A DNA stretch of 64,000 bases from COE1 sp949066965 (GCA_949066965.1 CARTDA010000010.1:1-64000), one strand, 5' to 3'; positions 8,815 to 17,259 are shown, numbered from the stretch's first letter. Made by a program: numbers and translations. The notes: generated by a model from the letters alone, not told the origin.

Positions 8815-10275
8815 ATGGCAAAAAAAGTAAGATGCAGATTTGCGCCAAGTCCTACGGGAAAAATGCATGTCGGCAATCTGCGTTCGGCATTATATGAGTT
8901 TTTAATAGCAAAACATGCGGGCGGGGATTTCATTTTCCGGATTGAAGATACCGACCGGGAGCGCTATGTGGAGGGCGCTACAGACATTATTTATAATACA
9001 TTGGAGAATACGGGGCTGACATATGACGAGGGTCCCGACAAGGATAAGGGATACGGTCCTTATGTGCAGAGTGAGCGTGTTCAGGCAGGCATCTATATGA
9101 AGTATGCAAAGGAGCTGATTGACAAGGGACAGGCTTACTACTGTTTCTGTGATAAGGAGCGGCTTGCCACACTGAAATCAGAAGTGGTAGAGGGCAAAGA
9201 GATTACAGTATATGACAAGCACTGTCTCGGGCTTTCCAAAGAAGAAGTGGCGGAAAAGCTTGCAAGCGGCATTCCCTATGTCATCCGTCAGAACAATCCC
9301 ACAGAGGGAACGACCAGCTTCCACGATGAACTTTACGGTGATATCTCCGTTGACAATACGGAGCTTGATGACATGATTCTGATTAAGTCGGACGGTTACC
9401 CTACGTATAACTTTGCAAATGTAGTAGATGACCACCTGATGGAAATCACGCATGTAGTGCGCGGCAACGAGTATCTTTCTTCCACGCCAAAATACAACCG
9501 GCTCTACGAAGCGTTTGGCTGGGAAATTCCTGTGTATGTGCATCTTCCGCTAATTACGGACGAGGAGCACAAAAAGCTCAGCAAGAGAAGCGGACATTCT
9601 TCATTTGAGGACATTGTGGAGCAGGGCATTCTTCCGGAAGCCATTGTGAATTTCATAGCGCTTCTCGGGTGGAGCCCGGAGGACAACAGGGAAATCTTTA
9701 CGCTTGACGAGCTGATAAAGGAGTTTGACTACACCCGCATTAACAAATCGCCGTCCGTATTTGACATGAACAAGCTGAAATGGATGAATGGGGAGTACAT
9801 CAAGGCGATGGATTCTGACCGTTTTTATGAGATGGCGCTGCCCTATATCAGGGAGGTTATTACCAGGGACATTGACCTGAAAAAGATTGCGGAGATGGTA
9901 AAGACCAGAATAGAGGTATTTCCTGACATAAAAGGCTTAATCGGTTTCTTTGAAACGCTGCCAGAGTACGACATATCCATGTACACCCACAAGAAAATGA
10001 AAACGACAGCAGAAAGCTCGCTTGCTGTGTTAAAGGATGTACTGCCCCTGCTTGAGGCACAGGAGGAATACACCAATGATGCCCTCTATCAGCTTCTTTT
10101 ATCCTACGTGGCAGAGAAGGAAGTCAAGAACGGCTATGTGATGTGGCCTGTCCGGACGGCAGTGTCCGGCTTGCAGATGACGCCTGCCGGGGCTACGGAA
10201 ATCATGGAAGTTATCGGAAAAGAGGAAACCCTTGTCAGGATCAGTAAGGGTATTGAACTGCTTGAAAATGCTTAA
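8815..10275 (+). CDS. gltX: Glutamyl-tRNA synthetase
   Basis: Charges tRNA-Glu (and possibly tRNA-Gln as a first step of the amidotransferase route common in Clostridia). The 486-residue class I synthetase has the HIGH-type motif as HVGN (18-21) within FAPSPTGKMHVGNLRSALYEF and the KMSKS-type loop as KLSKRSG near 257. The C-terminal helical anticodon-binding region is present. The start follows AAGGAG at normal spacing. Its last 8 bases overlap the first codons of the downstream helicase gene, so translation may be coupled. No T-box leader is visible upstream. Confidence 0.96.
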   Translation: MAKKVRCRFAPSPTGKMHVGNLRSALYEFLIAKHAGGDFIFRIEDTDRERYVEGATDIIYNTLENTGLTYDEGPDKDKGYGPYVQSERVQAGIYMKYAKELIDKGQAYYCFCDKERLATLKSEVVEGKEITVYDKHCLGLSKEEVAEKLASGIPYVIRQNNPTEGTTSFHDELYGDISVDNTELDDMILIKSDGYPTYNFANVVDDHLMEITHVVRGNEYLSSTPKYNRLYEAFGWEIPVYVHLPLITDEEHKKLSKRSGHSSFEDIVEQGILPEAIVNFIALLGWSPEDNREIFTLDELIKEFDYTRINKSPSVFDMNKLKWMNGEYIKAMDSDRFYEMALPYIREVITRDIDLKKIAEMVKTRIEVFPDIKGLIGFFETLPEYDISMYTHKKMKTTAESSLAVLKDVLPLLEAQEEYTNDALYQLLLSYVAEKEVKNGYVMWPVRTAVSGLQMTPAGATEIMEVIGKEETLVRISKGIELLENA

Positions 10276-12157
10276 TCAACTGGACTGCGGTGTCAATGAG
10301 GCACAGCGCAGGGCAATTACACACAAGGATGGGGCAATGCTTGTCCTTGCAGGACCTGGTTCTGGCAAAACGTTCACCGTAACGCAGAGAATCAAATATC
10401 TGATAGAACAACATCATATACAGCCGGGGGACATTCTGGTCATCACATTTACAAAAGCCGCTGCCGCAGAGATGCAGGAGCGGTTTGTAAGGCTGAATGA
10501 CGGAAAATGTTATCCGGTTTGTTTTGGTACGTTTCATTCCGTCTTTTTCCGCATACTGCGCCATACCTATCGGTTTACGGCGGACAACATCATTCGTGAT
10601 GCAGACAAGTACAGGATTATGGCACAAATTGTCAGTGAGCTGCCCCCTGAGCTGCAGTCGCAGGAGGGGCAATATGCAAATATGGACACGGAGACATTAC
10701 AGCGTCTTCTGGCAGAAATCAGCAAGGCAAAAAATAACGGACTGGCACCATGGGAAATAAAGAGCGAGACAGTATCACAGGCAGAATTTGAGCATATATA
10801 TCATGCATATAAACAGGAGATGAATAACAAAAGGCTGATTGATTTCGACGACATGGTTCTGCTGTGCCGCGACCTTCTGGTATCCAGGCCGGAAGTCCTT
10901 AAAATGTGGCAGGAACGCTTCCGTTATATCCTTGTGGATGAATTTCAGGACATCTGTCCGCTGCAATATGAGGTGGTAAGGCTTCTCGCAAAGCCGCAGG
11001 ACAATCTGTTTATTGTGGGCGATGACGACCAGTCTATCTATGGGTTTCGAGGCTCCAATCCCGAGATTATGCTCCATTTTACAGAGGATTATCCGAATGC
11101 CAGCCAGGTGCTGCTAAATGTCAATTACCGCAGCAAACAGGATATCACGGAGACTGCGGGAAAGCTGATAGCGCACAACAAAGTACGCTTTTCCAAAAAA
11201 GTCCGGACACAAAATATCCAAAAGGACGGTGTCCGGGTTTATTCCTTTCACTCGAAACCAAAGCAGGCAGAAAATATCGCACTGCTGATAAAGCAGTATA
11301 TGGAACAGCCCGGGGCGAAATACAGTGATATTGCGATTCTGTACCGCACAAACAGCCATATTGCCTACACGGCAGAGCGTCTGGTTCGTGCGGGAATCCC
11401 TTTCTCGATAAACGAAAAGCCGAAAAATATTTATGACAGTGAGACAGCAAAGGACATGATTGCGTACATCAATTATGCCTTGCACGAGGACAGTGTTTCG
11501 GATTTTCTGCGCATCATGAACAGACCAGTGCGGTATATCAGGAGAAATACGGTGCCCCGTAATCCTTTTTCAATGCAGGAGCTTTTGGAAAACAACCGGA
11601 CACTGGGCTATGTTGTGGAAAATATCATTGGACTTTATGACGGGCTTCGTTTTATAAAGGGGATGAATCCTTTTTCCGCGGTAAATTTTATCAGAAAAGG
11701 AATGGGGTATGACGATTATCTGAAAAAGAAGGCCTCCGAGTGCGGCAGGGATGCGGCAAGGGAACTGGAAGCGCTTGAGGAAATCATGCAGCTTGCAAAG
11801 GGGTTTGAGACGCTGGCGGAATGGATGGAGCATGTACAAAATTATGATAGTACATTACGCGAACTGCAGCACGGCAGTGGAAAAAATTGTCATACGGATG
11901 CCGTAAACATTGTGACAATGCATGCGTCAAAGGGATTGGAATGGAAAGTGGTGATACTCCCTGATGTGAATGAAGGCGTTGTGCCGCACAAGAAAGCGGT
12001 CACGGACAGTGAGCTGGAAGAGGAGCGCAGGATGTTTTATGTCGCCATGACACGGGCAAAGGAAAGTCTCTTTCTTTTTTATATCAAGGAAAATATGGAA
12101 AAAAAGGAGGCAGGAAACCTCCTGCCTTCACGTTTTCTTGATGAGATGTTTGACTAG
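10268..12157 (+). CDS. UvrD/PcrA-type ATP-dependent DNA helicase
   Basis: A superfamily 1A 3'-5' DNA helicase of 629 residues, likely for repair or replication restart. Motifs run in order: Walker A GPGSGKT (29-35), VDEFQD (motif II), QSIYGFRGS (motif III), YRTNSHIAYTAERL (IV region), TMHASKGLEW (V) and VAMTRA (VI). It is shorter than PcrA/UvrD (about 720-750) because the tail after motif VI is brief. The ATG at 10268 overlaps the gltX stop by 8 bases and matches the family's usual N-terminus (LNxxQRxAI); a TTG at 10232 with AGAGGA upstream is an alternative. Transcription converges with the minus-strand DUF2225 gene six bases beyond its stop. Confidence 0.9.
   Translation: MLNQLDCGVNEAQRRAITHKDGAMLVLAGPGSGKTFTVTQRIKYLIEQHHIQPGDILVITFTKAAAAEMQERFVRLNDGKCYPVCFGTFHSVFFRILRHTYRFTADNIIRDADKYRIMAQIVSELPPELQSQEGQYANMDTETLQRLLAEISKAKNNGLAPWEIKSETVSQAEFEHIYHAYKQEMNNKRLIDFDDMVLLCRDLLVSRPEVLKMWQERFRYILVDEFQDICPLQYEVVRLLAKPQDNLFIVGDDDQSIYGFRGSNPEIMLHFTEDYPNASQVLLNVNYRSKQDITETAGKLIAHNKVRFSKKVRTQNIQKDGVRVYSFHSKPKQAENIALLIKQYMEQPGAKYSDIAILYRTNSHIAYTAERLVRAGIPFSINEKPKNIYDSETAKDMIAYINYALHEDSVSDFLRIMNRPVRYIRRNTVPRNPFSMQELLENNRTLGYVVENIIGLYDGLRFIKGMNPFSAVNFIRKGMGYDDYLKKKASECGRDAARELEALEEIMQLAKGFETLAEWMEHVQNYDSTLRELQHGSGKNCHTDAVNIVTMHASKGLEWKVVILPDVNEGVVPHKKAVTDSELEEERRMFYVAMTRAKESLFLFYIKENMEKKEAGNLLPSRFLDEMFD
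12106..12129 (+). terminator. Hairpin in the 3' end of the helicase gene
   Basis: GGAGGCAGGA pairs with TCCTGCCTTC (one G-T pair) around a 4-base loop, inside the last codons of the helicase gene. A GTTTTC tract follows. It may end transcripts in this convergent gap of only six bases, although the T-run is weak. Confidence 0.4.
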
Positions 12158-12163
12158 ATGGTA

Positions 12164-12922
12164 TTATGATTCTGTTTCTTCGCGAACCTTGTTTATCATA
12201 TCCTTCAAATCCAGGCTCTTGTCCTTTAAACGCGGACTGATGCTTCTGTTGGATACAACACCGGACAGAAACTGCAATGCAGTTGTATAGTCCTCTTTTT
12301 TGTAAGCAAAATATGAAAGCAGATAGTCAAGCGTGGGTTCATTCATGCCGGCGATTGGGTAGTCCTCATGCATTCTGGCGTTTGTCAGCCGGTTATAGGC
12401 ATTCATGCCGGCATTGTATGCCTCTTTCAGATAGGTTTCCTTCTTGGTTTCCGCATCGGGGGCATCATCGGCTACTTCGTCGGCAAGATCCTGATACAGC
12501 CAGCATATTTTGAGACAGACATAGCCGATTTCACTGTCTTTTCCGCCTTTTGTGACTGTGCACAGCAGCGCCATCTTCATGCGGCTGATTGCCATTTCCG
12601 TTGTGTAAATGTCACATTCCGTCTCCTCATGGGACTTAAAGTTGGTCTGTATTTTTTCCTGGATTGTTTTACGCTGTGTTGCCGTAATGTTGTCAAAATT
12701 TTTGCCAAGTGCCGCATAACCGCAGTTTGGACAGCAGATTGCATCATATTTCGTGACGTTCACGTTGCTGTGTATGGGTCTTAAATCAGCCATTGTGTCA
12801 ACAAACTTTGCAGTGTTGGATTTCACTGCCTTGGAACGGAACTGCTTATCGCAGATAGGGCAATTGTATCTTTTGTCCATCAATAAACCTTTTTCTGCTT
12901 TGACTTTTTCATTTGCATCCAT
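12164..12922 (-). CDS. DUF2225 family protein
   Basis: A 252-residue cytoplasmic protein of the DUF2225 family. The N-terminus has a zinc-ribbon-like CPIC pair (about residues 21-24) and a second CCPNCGY pair about 45 residues later, typical of the family. The C-terminal two-thirds is helical and resembles tetratricopeptide-type repeats (KICWLYQDLADE, EAYNAGMNAYNRL). GGAGGATAT precedes the ATG. It lies 20 bp downstream of the DUF1292 gene on the same strand, so the two likely form an operon. Function is unknown; an earlier description of the family as metal-binding fits the cysteines. Confidence 0.85.
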   Translation of the reverse strand: MDANEKVKAEKGLLMDKRYNCPICDKQFRSKAVKSNTAKFVDTMADLRPIHSNVNVTKYDAICCPNCGYAALGKNFDNITATQRKTIQEKIQTNFKSHEETECDIYTTEMAISRMKMALLCTVTKGGKDSEIGYVCLKICWLYQDLADEVADDAPDAETKKETYLKEAYNAGMNAYNRLTNARMHEDYPIAGMNEPTLDYLLSYFAYKKEDYTTALQFLSGVVSNRSISPRLKDKSLDLKDMINKVREETES

Positions 12923-12942
12923 ATTATATATCCTCCCAATAT

Positions 12943-13278
12943 TTATGATTCCTGTTCGCTGCCGACAATTTCATCAAATTCAACATTGTCGAGATACTCA
13001 TCAAACGCATCGGCAACATTTTCATATTCCTCATCGTCGTCAATGTAAGTCAGCAAGGGTTCCGCATCAGAATTATTCTCATCTTCCTCATAGCGGTAGA
13101 ACCATACCTCGCCGTCATCGTTATTTCCGTCCTCGTCAAGTGGAAGAAGGGCAATATAGTCCTTTTTGTCAACGGTAAGAATTGTGATAATCGCACAGTT
13201 CACGAGCTGTCCGTCATCCAGCTCAAGTTCTACGGTCATTTCCTCGGCATCAAATCCGTTTGCGTTTTTGTCTGTCAT
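12943..13278 (-). CDS. DUF1292 family protein (YrzB-like)
   Basis: A 111-residue, very acidic protein. It matches the DUF1292/YrzB family by the pattern TVELELDDGQLVNCAIITI followed by YIALLPLDED and EVWFYRYEED. Homologues are small, widespread in Firmicutes and of unknown role; in Bacillus the gene sits near yrrK. Here the acidic tail (YIDDDEEYENVADAFDEYL) is longer than usual. AAAGGGATGG precedes the start. It is the first gene of a two-gene minus-strand unit and is divergent from the SIR2-like operon across about 340 bp. Confidence 0.85.
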   Translation of the reverse strand: MTDKNANGFDAEEMTVELELDDGQLVNCAIITILTVDKKDYIALLPLDEDGNNDDGEVWFYRYEEDENNSDAEPLLTYIDDDEEYENVADAFDEYLDNVEFDEIVGSEQES

Positions 13279-13409
13279 TTCGTTATTACCATCCCTTTCT
13301 TTTTACTTCGCATATACCTATATATTACCCAAAGTGTATAAACAAATCAAGAAAATTCTGAAAATAACTCTCTTTTATATCGCTTTAGGTGCAAAGTTTG
13401 ACAATCAGC

Positions 13410-13439
13410 TTGACATTATATGCATAAAGCGAGTATCAT
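13410..13439 (+). promoter_or_regulatory. Sigma-A promoter for SIR2-like/GH13-like operon
   Basis: TTGACA (13410-13415), 18-base spacer, TATCAT (13434-13439). A second TTGACA lies 12 bases upstream (13398). The transcript would carry repeat copy B in a leader of about 175 bases. Confidence 0.65.
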
Positions 13440-13475
13440 AATATAGAAATGTAATAATAGATGCGGTCATTTGGT

Positions 13476-13604
13476 TATACTGGCGGTCGAAAAGACTGAC
13501 CGCTCAGTATAATGTGATGCGCACAGTCGCATAAGGAAATATGCCACTTCGTGGCTGCGGCTGGCGCGATACTCACGGCAGATTTCATCTGTCGTGAGTA
13601 TATA
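13476..13604 (+). repeat. Three-hairpin intergenic repeat, copy B
   Basis: Hairpin 1 (13476-13511) pairs TATACTGgCGGTC with GACcGCTCAGTATA-type arms. The core (13512-13570) pairs AGTCGCA with TGCGGCT, has the bulge TAAGGAAATA and inner stem GCCAC-ttc-GTGGC. Hairpin 3 (13571-13599) pairs ACTCACG with CGTGAGT and CAGAT with ATCTG. It is close to copies D and I. It lies between the promoter and the SIR2-like start, so it should be transcribed. Confidence 0.9.
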
Positions 13605-13622
13605 ACATTCTGAGGTATTGAA

Positions 13623-14369
13623 ATGAAGATGCAGACAGATGAGAAGGTAATCAATTATATTAAAAGAAAGGTAAAAGATTCCTGCAACATTGTGGCAGTT
13701 CTCGGTATAGAAATGCTTGTTGAAGGCGGGGGGTATGACCTTGATTCCAATACTGAAAATTACCGTGTGGAGGAGGAATATGGATTTTCGCCGGAGGACA
13801 TGCTTGCCACAAGTTTCTTTAATGCGAAGGTGGAGAAATTTTACCGTTTTTATAAAAAGGAAATTCTTGGCATGGATGTGCATTCCACTTCGGCGTATGA
13901 TACGTTGATTAAACTTCAGAAACAGGGAAAGCTGTCAGCAGTTATCAGCCAGAATTTCCACGGACTGCCGCAGAATGTCAACCTGAAGCATGTGATAGAT
14001 TTAAATGGAAACCTGCATAATAACAAATGTCCGCGCTGTAATAAGGAGTTTGACCTTAAGTATATTAAAGATTCTGAAGGGATTCCGTTATGTGACTGCT
14101 GCAAGATAGCGGTAAGGCCCGGAATACGCCTTTTAGGGGAACGTGTAGACACAGAGCTTATGACAGAAGCCGCGATAGCCTGCGAGGCTGCGGACGTATT
14201 GCTCATTCTTGGCAAAAATATGTATAATGACAGGCTTGAGTACAGTTCGGCGCCGGAGCATGAGCAGCTGAAAGTCCTTTTTTCCAAGGATGAGTTTATC
14301 AAAAATAAAAAAGTTGATTTTGTTATCAGAGATGATATTTGTGAATTCCTGCCTCTTATTATTGATTAG
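13623..14369 (+). CDS. SIR2-like protein with degenerate active site
   Basis: A 248-residue protein with the SIR2 (NAD-dependent deacylase) fold order but an eroded active site. The zinc cysteines remain (Cys136, Cys139, Cys157, Cys160). The NAD loop GAGIS...GIPDFR is replaced (VLGIEMLVEGGGYDLD, 27-42). TQNIDGL reads SQNFHGL (109-115). The catalytic His of LHG is Asn128 in DLNGN. GENV reads GERV. It is therefore probably not a deacylase, though it may still bind a nucleotide or protein. The start at 13623 has GAGGT upstream; a second ATG is two codons later. It is 44 bp ahead of a GH13-like protein that also lacks catalytic residues. Confidence 0.75.
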   Translation: MKMQTDEKVINYIKRKVKDSCNIVAVLGIEMLVEGGGYDLDSNTENYRVEEEYGFSPEDMLATSFFNAKVEKFYRFYKKEILGMDVHSTSAYDTLIKLQKQGKLSAVISQNFHGLPQNVNLKHVIDLNGNLHNNKCPRCNKEFDLKYIKDSEGIPLCDCCKIAVRPGIRLLGERVDTELMTEAAIACEAADVLLILGKNMYNDRLEYSSAPEHEQLKVLFSKDEFIKNKKVDFVIRDDICEFLPLIID

Positions 14370-14413
14370 GGAGCGGTAGGCTCCTGAGTATAACAGCTAA
14401 ATTGCGAGGTTTT

Positions 14414-16387
14414 ATGAAGAAAATAAAAATAAATATTGGACAGCCCTACCCTTTAGGTGCCTCCGTCCGGGAAAATGGCATCAATTTTTCAATGGTGAAC
14501 AGTTCAGACCGAAAATGCGGTATTGTTTTTTACCGGAGAGGGGTAGAGAAGAAGGAACGAATTTATTTTGACCAGAAGCACAAAATTGGAAATATCTATT
14601 GTGTCCTGGTTGAAGGGATAACTGCGAATGATTTTGAGTACAATTTTTTTATTGGTGATGAAGTTTTTGTAGATCCCTATGCAAAGAAAATTGTCGGGAA
14701 TGAAAAATGGCGTACAGGCGAATTTGTTCGTCCTCTATTGAGGGGGGGCTTTGATTGTTGTACATTTGACTGGAAGGGGACAAGTCCGCTTCACATTCCA
14801 TATCATGAAAGTATTATGTATTGTCTCAATGTAAGAAGCTTTACAAGGCATTCTTCGTCGAAAGTAAAGAAAAAAGGAACCTTTGAGGGGCTGATGGAAA
14901 AGATTCCATATTTAAAGGAACTGGGTGTCAATTCCATAGAGCTGATGCCTGCATATGAGTATGAGGAATGTGAGTGGCGGCATCCGGATGTGAATGACAA
15001 GACGCTCACAATAGAATACCAGGTCGGACATATTGATGCGAATCTGGCGCCGGACAATGCGGGACAGCAGAAGGCTGAGCGGCTGAACTGCTGGGGATTT
15101 AAGGAGGCATTTTATTTTGCACCCAAGGCTTCCTATTCGGCGGACGGCAATTCTTGTGAGTCGTTCCGGTGTATGGTGAGGGAATTGCACAGGAATGGCA
15201 TCGAGATTACGATGCAGTTTTATTTTCCCGATTATATTAAACAGGGATATATCCTTGAGGTTATCAAGCACTGGGTTTTGGAATACCATATTGACGGAGT
15301 GCATCTCAAAGGAAACAGGATTCCTGTGACGCTGCTTGCCACGGAACCGCTTCTGGCGAATACCAAGATAATGTGCGAGGATTTTTATCTGCATGAAATC
15401 TATCCCAATGCGGAGCAGCCAGTTCCGAAGATACTGGGGTATTATAGAGATGAATATATGTATGATATACGTAAGTACCTCAAGGGTGACCAGGATACGC
15501 TTAAGGGGTTCCAGTATCATATGAGAAAAAATCATCACAAGTGTGGTGTGATTAATTACATCACAAATTATTTTGGGTTTACGTTAAATGACCTTGTTTC
15601 CTATGAAAGAAAGCACAATGAGCCGAACGGTGAGAACAATTCAGACGGGACAGACTATAATTTTAGCTGGAACTGCGGAGCAGAAGGACCTTCGCGAAAG
15701 AAGGCAATTAAACAGCTGCGGCACAAGCAGATGAAAAACGCACTAAGCTTTCTGCTTACGGCGCAGGGAACGCCCCTTTTGCTTGCGGGTGACGAGTTTG
15801 GAAACAGCCAGAACGGCAACAACAACTGTTATTGCCAGGATAATGAGACCGGATGGGTTGACTGGCGGGGGCTTACAAAAAATAATGATATCTTTGTGTA
15901 TGTGAAAGAGCTGATTGCCTTTCGCAAAAAGCATGGCATCCTTCATCTGGACACAAGTCTTTCCATGCTTGACCGCTATGGACAAGGCTATCCGGATATT
16001 TCCTATCATGGGGAGGAAGCATGGAAGGCGCAGCTTGATACCTTTCACAGGCATATCGGTATTATGTATTGTGGAAAAGACGACAGTACAGACGAGGCAG
16101 ACTATATTTATATTGCCTATAACATGCACTGGAATTCACACCGCTTTGCCCTTCCGTCCATAGCAAATTACGAATGGATTTCGGTAATCGGCACAGCGGA
16201 GAACAACATTGTCGCGGACAAGGAAAAAAATACGGAGTACATTGACATCAGCCCGAGAAGCATCTCCATTTTAACCGGAAGAAGGCTGCCGGAAACAGAG
16301 AAAAAGCCTAAGGCGCCCATAAAGCAGGCAAAGGGTAGTGATAAAAATATCAGTAAAGGCAATAATGATATAAAAAAGGGTAAATAA
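14414..16387 (+). CDS. GlgX-like GH13 protein lacking catalytic residues
   Basis: A 657-residue protein that aligns over its length with bacterial GlgX/isoamylase-type debranching enzymes: N-terminal CBM48-like domain (1-110), GH13 barrel, and the diagnostic stretch DLVSYERKHNEPNGENN then AGDEFGNSQNGNNNCYCQDNE. Yet the catalytic regions are gone. Region I (DxxxNH) reads MQFYFPDY near 267-274. Region II (GFRFDLA, nucleophile Asp) reads GVHLKGN (295-301). Region IV (HDG) reads NYFG (385-388). Only the Glu of region III (CED, 321-323) could be kept. About 50 residues between regions I and II are missing. It is likely a pseudoenzyme, perhaps glycan-binding. The start at 14414 follows GCGAGG. Confidence 0.82.
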   Translation: MKKIKINIGQPYPLGASVRENGINFSMVNSSDRKCGIVFYRRGVEKKERIYFDQKHKIGNIYCVLVEGITANDFEYNFFIGDEVFVDPYAKKIVGNEKWRTGEFVRPLLRGGFDCCTFDWKGTSPLHIPYHESIMYCLNVRSFTRHSSSKVKKKGTFEGLMEKIPYLKELGVNSIELMPAYEYEECEWRHPDVNDKTLTIEYQVGHIDANLAPDNAGQQKAERLNCWGFKEAFYFAPKASYSADGNSCESFRCMVRELHRNGIEITMQFYFPDYIKQGYILEVIKHWVLEYHIDGVHLKGNRIPVTLLATEPLLANTKIMCEDFYLHEIYPNAEQPVPKILGYYRDEYMYDIRKYLKGDQDTLKGFQYHMRKNHHKCGVINYITNYFGFTLNDLVSYERKHNEPNGENNSDGTDYNFSWNCGAEGPSRKKAIKQLRHKQMKNALSFLLTAQGTPLLLAGDEFGNSQNGNNNCYCQDNETGWVDWRGLTKNNDIFVYVKELIAFRKKHGILHLDTSLSMLDRYGQGYPDISYHGEEAWKAQLDTFHRHIGIMYCGKDDSTDEADYIYIAYNMHWNSHRFALPSIANYEWISVIGTAENNIVADKEKNTEYIDISPRSISILTGRRLPETEKKPKAPIKQAKGSDKNISKGNNDIKKGK

Positions 16388-16389
16388 AG

Positions 16390-16932
16390 GTGGATATTTG
16401 GAAACATTTTCAGACAATTACACATCATAAGCTTATGGTTATGAAAGGATGCTTTGCGGTCGGCCTGTACTGGCAGGGACTGACGCATGACCTTTCCAAG
16501 TATATGCCGAGTGAGTTTTTTGTCGGCGCCAGATATTATCAGGGGACGCAGAGTCCCAATAACGCCGAGCGGATGGACAGGGGATACTCCTCGGCATGGC
16601 TGCACCACAAGGGAAGAAACAAGCACCACTATGAGTACTGGATGGACTACAGCGCCCATATGGGAGACGGGATTATACCTGCAAAAATGCCTGATAAGTA
16701 TGTAGTGGAAATGTTTATTGACAGGGTGGCGGCTTCAAAAAATTATAACAAGGAAAAGTACCAGGATGACATGCCGCTGAAATATTACCTGAGTGGGAAT
16801 CCGGGAAAATTTATGCATGAGGACACGAGAAGAAAACTGGAACTGCTGCTGAATATGCTTGCAAGGGACGGAGAGGCGAAGACAATGCGCTATATACGGA
16901 AAAGAATCATTCCAAATCTAAAAAGAAAATAA
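16390..16932 (+). CDS. DUF5662 family protein
   Basis: A 180-residue cytoplasmic protein that starts with GTG two bases after the GH13-like stop, so it is translationally linked. It has conserved histidine-rich patterns, GLYWQGLTHDLSKYMPSEF, then LHHKGRNKHHYEYW, that match DUF5662, a family often mislabelled as catalase. The HD-like spacing (THDLSKY...HHKGRNKHHYEYW) suggests a metal-binding helical bundle. Function is unknown. Its place behind two pseudoenzymes suggests a shared pathway, but that is inference. Confidence 0.78.
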   Translation: MDIWKHFQTITHHKLMVMKGCFAVGLYWQGLTHDLSKYMPSEFFVGARYYQGTQSPNNAERMDRGYSSAWLHHKGRNKHHYEYWMDYSAHMGDGIIPAKMPDKYVVEMFIDRVAASKNYNKEKYQDDMPLKYYLSGNPGKFMHEDTRRKLELLLNMLARDGEAKTMRYIRKRIIPNLKRK

Positions 16933-16948
16933 GAAGAACCAAAATAAG

Positions 16949-16997
16949 AACTCCTCATATATTAAGTATTAGAAAAGTTCTTGATGCATGAGGAGTT
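16949..16997 (+). promoter_or_regulatory. Hairpin covering the binding site of the cysteine-rich peptide
   Basis: AACTCCTCAT (16949-16958) pairs perfectly with ATGAGGAGTT (16988-16997). The right arm contains the GAGGAG ribosome binding site for the gene at 17004 and is followed by GTTTTT. The structure could act as a terminator for the upstream operon, as a translational shutter, or both. Confidence 0.6.
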
Positions 16998-17003
16998 GTT
17001 TTT

Positions 17004-17252
17004 ATGAATTGTTGGATTTGGATTATTTTACTGTGGTGTTTTTGCGGAAAAGGCGGCTGCCGTAATAATTGTCTGTGTGACGGTGGATGCAGTAATGAGC
17101 CGTCACCGTGCAACCCCGTTTTCCCGACACCGGTAGTTCCTCCGTGTCCGCCAAACAACGGATGCGGCTGTGACAATGACATGATTCAGCCGCGCGGCTT
17201 TGCCGGTTTTGGAGACGGAAACACATGTGGATGTGAGGAAAAGAACGATTAA
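17004..17252 (+). CDS. Small cysteine-rich protein, unknown function
   Basis: An 82-residue protein with 13 cysteines. A short hydrophobic start (WIWIILLWCF) is followed by a glycine/cysteine-rich stretch (GGCRNNCLCDGGC), a proline-rich middle (FPTPVVPPCPP) and a second CGC pair. The binding site GAGGAG is strong but sits in the arm of a hairpin. The N-terminus could be a signal-like or membrane-anchoring helix. I do not recognise a family; similar short, Cys/Pro-rich proteins occur in spore-forming Clostridia as possible coat or cell-surface proteins, which is only a guess here. Confidence 0.6.
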   Translation: MNCWIWIILLWCFCGKGGCRNNCLCDGGCSNEPSPCNPVFPTPVVPPCPPNNGCGCDNDMIQPRGFAGFGDGNTCGCEEKND

Positions 17253-17259
17253 CCAGATA

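Noticed and set aside
16390..16932. Catalase label for the DUF5662 protein
   Set aside because: The protein has no haem-catalase motifs; the label is a common misannotation of this family.
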